This document shows positions 33,411-39,623 of a DNA stretch of 39,623 nucleotides, one piece after another. A program made the position numbers and the translations under genes. The stretch lies in NCBI GenBank assembly GCA_002352045.1, contig DEHT01000062.1, positions 910 through 40,532 of the forward strand. Direction: 5' to 3'. This stretch comes from Chitinophagaceae bacterium UBA2793 (GTDB lineage: Bacteria; Bacteroidota; Bacteroidia; Chitinophagales; Chitinophagaceae). Every line of letters starts with the position of its first letter. Position 1 is the stretch's first letter. The notes below the pieces were generated by a model. The model saw only the letters and a program-made list of their open reading frames with translations, did no database searches and was not told the DNA's origin.

Positions 33411-34247
33411 ATGACAGCCTGGGAAAAAGCATTTGAATCTGAAAAAAATAGAAAAGCAATTACCTACACAGCTATTGTGTTGGGAATTTTATTGCTGATG
33501 TTTTTTTTAATAAGCTGGAAAAACCAGCCTCCCACTCCACCCATTGTGGAAGATTTAATTGAAATTAATTTAGGAAACAATGAAGAAGGTTGGGGCGAAG
33601 AACAACCTTTGATAAAAGGAGAAATGTCGCCCAACCAACAGGCAACCGTAGTTCCTCAACAACAAGCAAAGGCACCGGATGAAGCCGAAGAACCCATAAC
33701 AGCAGATGATAATGCCGAAGAAAGCGCAGCACCGGTAACCAAAACAGTAAAAGCAACACCAAAAGTTACCAAACCATCTGTTACCACAGCTTCGCCTACA
33801 CCTACTCCTAAGCCACAAAAACCAAAGATTACTTACAATGGTCCTGGCAATGGAAATGGCAACAATGCCACAGAAGACAATGGCTATAGAATGCAAGGCA
33901 ATAATAAAAATGGCAAAGGCGATGGCGGCTCGCCAACAGGCCACCCCGATTCTTATGGCAATACGCCCGGGGGAAAAGTTGCAGGTGGCGCATTGAGAGT
34001 TTCAAAAGGCGATAGAAGCATTATCAACAATTATATTTTTATGGGCGATTTACCCAAGGCTACCATCAATGCCATTATAAAAGTTTCACCCGAAGGAAAA
34101 GGAACTTTTGTAAGTTTTGATAAAGGCAGTACCAGTACCGATGCCAGGTATGCTACAGCTATACGCTCCTATTTGCCCAATATAAAATTCAATAAAACTG
34201 ACCATGAATCAATCGTTACGGTTCCTTTTAATTTCAGGGTTCAGTAA
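33411..34247 (+). CDS. TonB-like energy transducer
   Basis: A 278-residue cell-envelope protein. One N-terminal membrane helix (about 18-38: ITYTAIVLGILLLMFFLISW) is followed by a long proline/glutamate/threonine-rich then glycine/asparagine-rich linker (40-195) that would span the periplasm, and a short C-terminal domain (about 200-278: SIINNYIFMGDLPKATINAIIKVSPEGKG...VTVPFNFRVQ) resembling the TonB C-terminus of Bacteroidota. TonB passes proton-motive energy from ExbBD to outer-membrane receptors such as the one at 11489. ExbB/ExbD are not in the window. folC follows, a pairing seen often in this phylum. Confidence 0.8.
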   Translation: MTAWEKAFESEKNRKAITYTAIVLGILLLMFFLISWKNQPPTPPIVEDLIEINLGNNEEGWGEEQPLIKGEMSPNQQATVVPQQQAKAPDEAEEPITADDNAEESAAPVTKTVKATPKVTKPSVTTASPTPTPKPQKPKITYNGPGNGNGNNATEDNGYRMQGNNKNGKGDGGSPTGHPDSYGNTPGGKVAGGALRVSKGDRSIINNYIFMGDLPKATINAIIKVSPEGKGTFVSFDKGSTSTDARYATAIRSYLPNIKFNKTDHESIVTVPFNFRVQ

Positions 34248-34310
34248 ATAAATTAAAAATTCAAAAAGAGCATCCAAAAAGGTTGAAACGGTTTTTCTAT
34301 TTGAGCTTTT

Positions 34311-34338
34311 TTAATTTTGAATTTTTAATTTTGAATTT
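34311..34338 (+). repeat. Perfect 2 x 14-bp tandem repeat, each copy with a -7 box
   Basis: TTAATTTTGAATTT occurs twice in direct succession. Each unit holds TAATTTTG (34312-34319 and 34326-34333), an exact TAnnTTTG match, upstream of folC (ATG 34351). Duplication has therefore also duplicated a possible promoter element. Confidence 0.8.
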
Positions 34339-34350
34339 CTAATTTGTTCC

Positions 34351-35637
34351 ATGACCTACCAGGCCACCCTCGAATATCTCTACACCCAACTGCCCATGTT
34401 TACCCGCCAGGGTGAAAAAGCTTATAAAAAAGATTTGCACAATACCTTGGCTTTATGCGAAGCATTGGGTAACCCTCAGCAAAAATTTAAAAGCATTCAT
34501 ATTGCCGGCACCAACGGCAAAGGTAGTACCAGCCACATGCTTGCGGCTATCCTACAACAGGCCGGATACAAAACCGGCTTATACACATCGCCACATATCA
34601 AAGATTTTGGGGAACGCATTCGCATCAATGGCAACATGATAGCGCAACAATTTGTGGTTGATTTTGTAGAACGAACCAAAAAAATTACGGCATCCATTGA
34701 GCCTTCTTTTTTTGAACTAACCGTTGCAATGGCTTTTGAATATTTTGCCCAACAGCAAATTGATATTGCTGTAATTGAAACCGGCCTGGGCGGTTTATTG
34801 GATAGTACCAATGTAATTACACCTGAACTTTCTGTAATTACCAATATTGGTTTTGACCATGTAAATATACTGGGCAATACTTTGGAAGCAATTGCCTTTC
34901 AAAAAGCAGGCATTATCAAAAAAAATGTTCCGGTTGTAATTGGCGAATATTTGCCCGAAACAAAACCGGTTTTTGAAGCAAAAGCCAAGCAAGAAAATGC
35001 GCCCATTGTTTTTGCCAACAATTTATTTGAAATTGAAAATGCTCAACAGCAAAACTTGTTGCACTGCACAGTAAAGGACACCGGCAATTTTAAAAGCAGC
35101 GATTTTGATTTAGATTTAACAGGTGCTTACCAGTTAAAAAATTTAAAAACTGTTTTAGCCTCTGTAAAACAATTAAACGAATTAGGCTATAATATTTCGG
35201 ATGAACAAGTAAGGATTGCTTTTTCGCAGGTGAAGCAACTAACAGGCATGCGTGGCCGCTGGGATATTTTACAAACCAACCCAACAGTAATACAGGATGT
35301 AGCACATAATACTGATGGTATCAAGCAAGTATTAGAACAACTGAACAATTATTACCCTCAATCAAAAATTCATTTTGTATTAGGTTTTGTAAAAGACAAA
35401 GATGTAGCACATGTACTGGAATTGTTTCCAAAGAATGCCGGTTATTATTTTACCAATGCCCATATTCCAAGAGCCTTACCTGCAGCAGAACTAAAAGAAT
35501 TGGCTTTGGAAAAAGCTTTAACCGGAAATTGTTTCGACAATGTGAATGATGCTATTGCCTCGGCAAAAGCAAATGCTTTAAACAATGACGTAGTGATGAT
35601 TTGCGGGAGCTTTTTTATTATAGCAGAAATTGAATAG
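34351..35637 (+). CDS. folC: Bifunctional folylpolyglutamate synthase / dihydrofolate synthase
   Basis: A 428-residue Mur-ligase-family enzyme adding glutamate to dihydropteroate and to folates. The ATP loop GTNGKGST (53-60), the YTSPH segment with the HIKDFGERIRING loop, ETGLGGLLDSTNV, TNIGFDH, and the C-terminal MRGRWDIL and DVAHNTDG motifs are present. Family assignment as FolC rather than a Mur enzyme is clear from TSPH and the F-x-x-x-H-V-A-G-T-N-G-K-G-like start. It is convergent with the NUDIX gene (9-base gap). Confidence 0.96.
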   Translation: MTYQATLEYLYTQLPMFTRQGEKAYKKDLHNTLALCEALGNPQQKFKSIHIAGTNGKGSTSHMLAAILQQAGYKTGLYTSPHIKDFGERIRINGNMIAQQFVVDFVERTKKITASIEPSFFELTVAMAFEYFAQQQIDIAVIETGLGGLLDSTNVITPELSVITNIGFDHVNILGNTLEAIAFQKAGIIKKNVPVVIGEYLPETKPVFEAKAKQENAPIVFANNLFEIENAQQQNLLHCTVKDTGNFKSSDFDLDLTGAYQLKNLKTVLASVKQLNELGYNISDEQVRIAFSQVKQLTGMRGRWDILQTNPTVIQDVAHNTDGIKQVLEQLNNYYPQSKIHFVLGFVKDKDVAHVLELFPKNAGYYFTNAHIPRALPAAELKELALEKALTGNCFDNVNDAIASAKANALNNDVVMICGSFFIIAEIE

Positions 35638-35646
35638 GCAATTCAA

Positions 35647-36186
35647 TTATTGTTTATCCAAATACTCAAATGCATAAAACATGCAGAGTGCATGCATAGC
35701 CTGTGGAATTTTATTTTGTTTCAATAATTGCCTTACTTCTTCAACCGGTTTAAAATGTATGCTAATTTCTTCATTAGGGTCTAAGGCTTGATCGGCTACT
35801 TTTTTTCCGCCGGTGGCTAAAAACATATAAGTGTAATTACTTAACACACCTGGGTTGGCTGCCGTTTTACCCAGCGCAATAAAATTATTAAATGAATAGC
35901 CCGTTTCTTCCAACAGCTCTCTTGCTATGGCGGTTGGAGGCGTTTCACCGGCATCAATAAATCCGCCCGGTAATTCAAGAATGCTTTCTTGTATAGGATG
36001 CCTGTATTGTTCAACCAAAACAATTTCGTTTTTTTCGGTAATGGCTACTGCACATACACTCACAGGCAACTCTACTACATAATAAGGATCTACTATTTTA
36101 CCCGCAGCCGTTACATAAGAATCTTTACGAGCTGTAAAATAAGTGTGCTTGTTGATATATTCCTGCGAAAGCGTTTTAGGTTCCAT
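35647..36186 (-). CDS. NUDIX hydrolase, ADP-ribose-pyrophosphatase-like
   Basis: A 179-residue hydrolase of nucleoside diphosphates linked to another moiety. The Nudix box is complete at 75-97 (GFIDAGETPPTAIARELLEETG: G-x5-E-x7-REU-x-EE-x-G). An upstream strand V-E-Q-Y-R-H-P and the ELPGG lead-in are typical of the ADP-ribose/ADP-sugar branch (NudF-like), which is inferred, not proven. Its ATG lies within an 18-bp direct repeat that bounds the repeat-rich spacer upstream. Confidence 0.92.
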   Translation of the reverse strand: MEPKTLSQEYINKHTYFTARKDSYVTAAGKIVDPYYVVELPVSVCAVAITEKNEIVLVEQYRHPIQESILELPGGFIDAGETPPTAIARELLEETGYSFNNFIALGKTAANPGVLSNYTYMFLATGGKKVADQALDPNEEISIHFKPVEEVRQLLKQNKIPQAMHALCMFYAFEYLDKQ

Positions 36187-36470
36187 TATACATTATCAAT
36201 TAAAAGTAAAAAACCAATATTTTCAGAATACATTGGGCTAAAGCCCGGTTGTATTGTGTTATTTTATTCCCCCCCCGACCTAAAGGTCGGGGCAAAGGAC
36301 AGGGCAAAGGATTGGGCTAAGGTCGAGGTAAAGGTCGGGGCATTGAAAGCATCAACCGACAAGAGCTTAAAACCAATTTGCAATTTAATTCTCGTACGAT
36401 AGCGAACACAAATTATACATTATCAATTATACATTATACATTACCAAATATACATTGTCAATTATACATT
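36185..36470. repeat. Repeat-rich spacer bounded by 18-bp direct repeats
   Basis: ATTATACATTATCAATTA occurs at 36185-36202 and 36412-36429, and a partial copy (TCAATTATACATT) at 36458-36470, with further TATACATT units between. Inside are two CTAAAG-centred palindromes: GGGCT/AGCCC (36235-36246) and CCCCGACCT/AGGTCGGGG (36273-36292). A degenerate half-copy of both follows at 36311-36342. The stretch holds no gene; an open frame across it on the plus strand is antisense to the NUDIX gene and not credible. Confidence 0.8.
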
Positions 36471-36996
36471 AAAACCAACCCATCCTATCTCTCAACCGAA
36501 TAATATGTGCCACATGGTGTTTACCATGCCAGGCATACATACCCAGCAGGTACCAAAGCGTCATGGTTTGCTGATGCTCGGGATGAAAAACGGTTCTATT
36601 CCATTCTTCTGTTTTAATATTTTTTAAAACCTCCAGCATACGCTTATGTACTGCATACAAAATGGTGATGGAAATATTAATTGGAAGGTTTTTTGTATCT
36701 GCCATTTGAGCCCACAGTTTTTCTTCGTATGGTTTTATGGTTGGGTTATCTTCGGTTAAGCCCAGCTTAAAACGTATGTAAGCATTCATGTGGCTATCGG
36801 CAACATGATGTACTAACTGATGCACCGTCCAGCCTTCGGGCCTGTATGGAGTTTGCAATTGAGCCTCATCTAAATTCTCAATGGCCTCCTCCATTAGCAT
36901 CGGTAGTGTTTCAATACTGAACAACCATTCTCCAAGCTGTGTTTCGGAGAATGGTTGTTCAATATATTTCCCAATGGGATATTTTAATTCTTCCAT
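36469..36996 (-). CDS. YfiT/DinB-superfamily protein (putative bacillithiol transferase)
   Basis: A 175-residue four-helix-bundle protein of the DinB/YfiT superfamily. RPEGWTVHQLVHHVADSHMNAYIRFKL (52-78) carries the first histidine(s), and H160 and H164 in WHGKHHVAHI match the metal-binding pair of the YfiT family. Members bind Ni/Zn and some transfer the thiol bacillithiol to electrophiles; that role here is inferred from family. Its start shares one base with the preceding stop (TAATG arrangement), so translation is coupled to the FKBP gene. The stop lies at the edge of the repeat region. Confidence 0.88.
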   Translation of the reverse strand: MEELKYPIGKYIEQPFSETQLGEWLFSIETLPMLMEEAIENLDEAQLQTPYRPEGWTVHQLVHHVADSHMNAYIRFKLGLTEDNPTIKPYEEKLWAQMADTKNLPINISITILYAVHKRMLEVLKNIKTEEWNRTVFHPEHQQTMTLWYLLGMYAWHGKHHVAHIIRLRDRMGWF

Positions 36997-37733
36997 TATT
37001 GTGTAACCGCTTTTTTAATATCTAACAGTTCAATGTCAAAAACTAAAACCTGGTTGGGCCCTATTACTCCACCGGCGCCTCTTTCGCCATATCCCAAATC
37101 ACTTGGTATTACCACATTCCATTTAGCACCTTTGGTCATATGTTGCAAAATTTCTGTCCAGCCTCTAATAACACCACTCAAGGGGAAAGTAGCCGGTTCT
37201 CCTCTATCATAAGATGCGTCAAACTTTGTACCGTCGGTTAAAGTACCTGCATAGTGTACCACTACTGTATCGGCTGCTGTTGGTTTTACTCCATTTGCTT
37301 CGCCTTCTTTTAAAATAGTGTATTGTAACCCGTTTGGTAGTACAGTTACTCCCGGTTTCTTTTTATTTGCTTCTAAAAATGCATTGCCTTTTGCTTTTTC
37401 GCCTTCCATTTTCTTTTGGGCAAATTCCTGTAGTTTTTGTTGTAAGGTCATATTACATTGTTCTTCGTTCAATAAAGTGGATGGGCTGTTTTTAAAAACA
37501 TCTTCAATGGCTTTTTGTACCAATGCTGTATTTACATTGGGTACTCCCTGCGATTTCATACTTTTGGCTATGCTGTAACCGGCAGCATAACTAAAACTAT
37601 CCACTGCATTATTTAATATCAATGCCGAAACAGGTGTTTTTGCCGTAATCGGTTTTTTAACTGTTGCTTTTTGTGCATAAGATGCCGCAGTGAATGATAC
37701 TGCTGCCAGCAAACAAAGTGCTGATTTTTTCAT
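36996..37733 (-). CDS. FKBP-type peptidyl-prolyl cis-trans isomerase, exported
   Basis: A 245-residue periplasmic folding helper. A signal peptide (1-20, MKKSALCLLAAVSFTAASYA) precedes an N-terminal FKBP dimerisation helix region (about 40-125: AVDSFSYAAGYSIAKSMKSQG ... FAQKKMEGEKAKGNAFL), then the FKBP catalytic fold (about 135-240: VVVHYAGTLTDGTKFDASYDRG, VIRGWTEILQHM, VIPSDLGYGERG, LVFDIELLDI). The Mip/FkpA layout indicates a dimer that catalyses proline isomerisation and chaperones envelope proteins. It is coupled with the YfiT-like gene downstream. Confidence 0.94.
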   Translation of the reverse strand: MKKSALCLLAAVSFTAASYAQKATVKKPITAKTPVSALILNNAVDSFSYAAGYSIAKSMKSQGVPNVNTALVQKAIEDVFKNSPSTLLNEEQCNMTLQQKLQEFAQKKMEGEKAKGNAFLEANKKKPGVTVLPNGLQYTILKEGEANGVKPTAADTVVVHYAGTLTDGTKFDASYDRGEPATFPLSGVIRGWTEILQHMTKGAKWNVVIPSDLGYGERGAGGVIGPNQVLVFDIELLDIKKAVTQ

Positions 37734-37778
37734 TTGTACTATTTTACTTTTTAAAAATTACTGCAAATAAAAGAAAGT

Positions 37779-38540
37779 TTATTCTTCCCTGATTTGCCTA
37801 CCTGTTAAATGTATGAAAACATCTTCGAGGTTGGCTGCTTTTACCTGCCTGGGCCTTTCAAAGCCGGTAGCAACCAGTTCATCAATCATTTTATCGGGAG
37901 TATCTAATTTTATTATTTGGCCTTCATTCATAATGGCAATTCTATCGCATAGCTGCTCGGCTTCATCCATATAATGAGTGGTGATAATTACGGTGGTGCC
38001 ATTGGCTCTTATCTCTTTAATTAAATCCCACAAATTTCGTCTTGCCTGTGGGTCAAGGCCGGTAGTAGGCTCATCTAAAAAAATAATTTTGGGTTGATTG
38101 ATAAGTGTAGTGGCTATGGAGAAACGCTGTTTTTGTCCGCCGCTGAGTTCCTTTGTTTTGTTCTTGGCTTTATCCTGCAGGTTTACTTTTTTTAATAGCT
38201 CCATTGCATCTACTTCTTTATTGTATAAACCCGAAAACAAACTTATCAACTCCAATAAAGTTAACGATGGATAAAAGCCGGAGGTTTGCAATTGCACCCC
38301 AATTATTTTTTTTATACCATCAGGATGTTTATCAATATCCATTCCATCAACCACAATGTTACCAGAGGTTTTCTTACGCAATGTTTCCATTATTTCTAAT
38401 GTAGAAGATTTACCTGCACCATTAGGGCCCAGCAATCCAAAAATTTCTCCTTCAAATACATCAAAAGAAATGCCTTTTACAGCAGTAAAATTTCCATAAG
38501 ATTTTACTAAGTCTTTTACAGAAATAATGGGTGATGTCAT
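37779..38540 (-). CDS. ABC transporter ATP-binding protein
   Basis: A 253-residue ABC ATPase: Walker A GPNGAGKS (38-45), signature LSGGQ (132-136), Walker B with DEPTTGLD (156-163), and a switch histidine in ITTHYMDEAEQ. The GVQLQTSGFYP region and short C-terminal tail fit DRI/CcmA-like exporters of drugs, lipids or polymers rather than importers. No permease gene is next to it: fbp lies upstream (10-base gap, likely one transcript) and the FKBP gene 45 bases downstream. The partner must be encoded elsewhere. Confidence 0.93.
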   Translation of the reverse strand: MTSPIISVKDLVKSYGNFTAVKGISFDVFEGEIFGLLGPNGAGKSSTLEIMETLRKKTSGNIVVDGMDIDKHPDGIKKIIGVQLQTSGFYPSLTLLELISLFSGLYNKEVDAMELLKKVNLQDKAKNKTKELSGGQKQRFSIATTLINQPKIIFLDEPTTGLDPQARRNLWDLIKEIRANGTTVIITTHYMDEAEQLCDRIAIMNEGQIIKLDTPDKMIDELVATGFERPRQVKAANLEDVFIHLTGRQIREE

Positions 38541-38550
38541 TGAATGTTAT

Positions 38551-39564
38551 TTACTCGGGTTTAAGATAGGTTTCTAACTCCTGCATCATTTCAATACTGC
38601 CCACAAAAAATGGTGTACGTTGATGCAGTTTTGTAGGCACAATATCTAGCACTCTCTGTTTACCATTGCTGGCTTTTCCCCCGGCTACTTCCATAATAAA
38701 AGCAAATGGATTGCATTCATACAATAATCGAAGTTTACCTTCTGGCCTATCGCTGGTGCCGGGGTACATAAAGATGCCACCTTTAATAAGATTGCGATGT
38801 ACATCGGCCACCATGCTGGCAATATACCGTTGCGTATAAGGGCCACCGTTTGTTTTATCTTTTTTCTGGCAGGCTGTTATATAAGCCTTCACCGGTTCTT
38901 CATACTTAAAAAAATTGCCGTGGTTTACTGAATATAATTTACCGTTCGGCGGACATTTAATATCGGGATGACTAAGGGTAAACTCTCCAATGGAAGGGTC
39001 CAGTGTAAAACCATTCACACCTCTGCGGGTTGCATATACCAACATGGTACTGGAGCCATATACTACATAGCCTGCGGCTACCTGCTTGTTTCCAGGTTGC
39101 AAAAAATCGGCTTCGGTGGCGGGCTTACCTAGTTCGCTCACCCTGCGGTAAACGCTAAAAATAGTACCGATAGAAACATTCACATCTATATTGCTACTAC
39201 CATCCAATGGATCAAATAGACAAACATATTTTGATTTATTACTTATTTCATCATTGAACACAACAAATTCATCCATTTCCTCGCTTCCTATACCTGCACA
39301 ACTTACTCCATGCTGCAGCACACCCATCATTTGGTTATTGGCAAAAATGTCGAGCTTTTTCACTTCTTCCCCTTGTACATTGGTAGTGCCATAGTCGCCC
39401 AAAATATCTACCAGTCCGGCTTTATTTACCTCTACATTTATTCGTTTGGCAGCAAGGCCAATATCTCTTAAAAGGTTTGACAATTCACCCGTAGCCTGGG
39501 GAAAATCCCTTAACTGCTGCAGCGTGAATTCATCGAGGGTTTGTACTTTTCTATTAATAGCCAT
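38551..39564 (-). CDS. fbp: Class I fructose-1,6-bisphosphatase
   Basis: A 337-residue gluconeogenic phosphatase giving fructose 6-phosphate. ATG 39564 is preferred over a Met nine codons upstream because it yields the usual MAINRKVQTLDEF start. The metal-binding motif DPLDGSSN lies at 118-125, with GSEEMDEF upstream, and the substrate-binding SNHG-like YSVNHGNF and RYIASMVADVHRNLIKGGIF segments follow, ending in EVAGGKA. All catalytic residues are present. It probably leads a transcript with the ABC ATPase. Confidence 0.96.
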   Translation of the reverse strand: MAINRKVQTLDEFTLQQLRDFPQATGELSNLLRDIGLAAKRINVEVNKAGLVDILGDYGTTNVQGEEVKKLDIFANNQMMGVLQHGVSCAGIGSEEMDEFVVFNDEISNKSKYVCLFDPLDGSSNIDVNVSIGTIFSVYRRVSELGKPATEADFLQPGNKQVAAGYVVYGSSTMLVYATRRGVNGFTLDPSIGEFTLSHPDIKCPPNGKLYSVNHGNFFKYEEPVKAYITACQKKDKTNGGPYTQRYIASMVADVHRNLIKGGIFMYPGTSDRPEGKLRLLYECNPFAFIMEVAGGKASNGKQRVLDIVPTKLHQRTPFFVGSIEMMQELETYLKPE

Positions 39565-39605
39565 AAAAAGTGCAGATTTACATATAAGCAATTAGATTTG
39601 CAACA

Positions 39606-39613
39606 CAAAAATA
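39606..39613 (-). promoter_or_regulatory. TAnnTTTG (-7) box for fbp
   Basis: On the minus strand TATTTTTG, 41 bases before ATG 39564. A -33 element would lie beyond the window end. Confidence 0.45.
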
Positions 39614-39623
39614 GGAAGTTCAA

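Noticed and set aside
35989..36402. 137-codon open frame on the plus strand across the repeat spacer
   Set aside because: First half is antisense to the NUDIX gene; the second half translates palindromic repeats (KVGAKDRAKDWAKVEVKVGA), so it is a by-product of the repeat.

Overview
The window is a stretch of a low-GC Bacteroidota chromosome, most likely from the Chitinophagaceae/Chitinophagales. The signs are an Oar-type TonB-dependent receptor, a TonB protein next to folC, CarboxypepD_reg-like secreted proteins, a bifunctional RibBA, a DUF151-UVR protein, a YfiT/DinB protein, near-absence of Shine-Dalgarno sequences, and many TAnnTTTG (-7) boxes just upstream of start codons. The exact genus cannot be read from the sequence. 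About 37 protein genes and one intact tRNA are visible. There is no rRNA, transposase, integrase, prophage or CRISPR array.

Layout. 1-120 is the tail of a GNAT acetyltransferase with a terminator. 188-4456 holds a divergent pair of secreted peptide-degrading enzymes (M14 carboxypeptidase, gamma-glutamyltransferase). 4490-10103 holds a small outer-membrane barrel and a giant TamB-like envelope protein whose start is abnormal. 10120-11325 is ribBA, divergent from an Oar-like TonB-dependent receptor (11489-14719). 14794-17918 is a three-gene set (alpha/beta hydrolase, ATP-grasp ligase, GCS2/YbdK carboxylate-amine ligase) that looks like a small peptide-like metabolite pathway of unknown product.

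17992-18474 is the most unusual part. An intact tRNA-Arg(ACG) and its terminator are followed by a GIY-YIG nuclease gene whose last codons run into a degenerate second copy of the tRNA, itself followed by a terminator-like hairpin. This looks like a small tRNA-associated nuclease unit. Next come a DUF1508 protein, a secreted protein of unknown function, rlmH, a rhomboid protease and tilS (convergent and overlapping), a TPR protein, and etfBA. The set DUF151-UVR / CarboxypepD_reg protein / ispE forms a tight operon, followed by a terminator and ornithine aminotransferase, a VIT1/CCC1-like membrane protein and mgsA.

29592-39564 holds a CDF cation transporter with a methyltransferase, an acyl-CoA dehydrogenase (a natural electron donor to EtfAB), yggS, tonB, folC, a NUDIX hydrolase, a repeat-rich spacer, the FKBP isomerase-YfiT pair, and fbp with an ABC ATPase.

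Most genes are core metabolism and envelope functions. The accessory interest lies in the tRNA/GIY-YIG unit, the amidoligase-type cluster, the TamB start region with a G6 run, and several families of short intergenic repeats (CTAAAG-centred palindromes, an 8-bp-period AAATCACC repeat, a 14-bp tandem carrying promoter boxes, and 18-bp direct repeats around a palindromic unit). No gene-free stretch exceeds 300 bases; the longest (36187-36468) is described as repeats.
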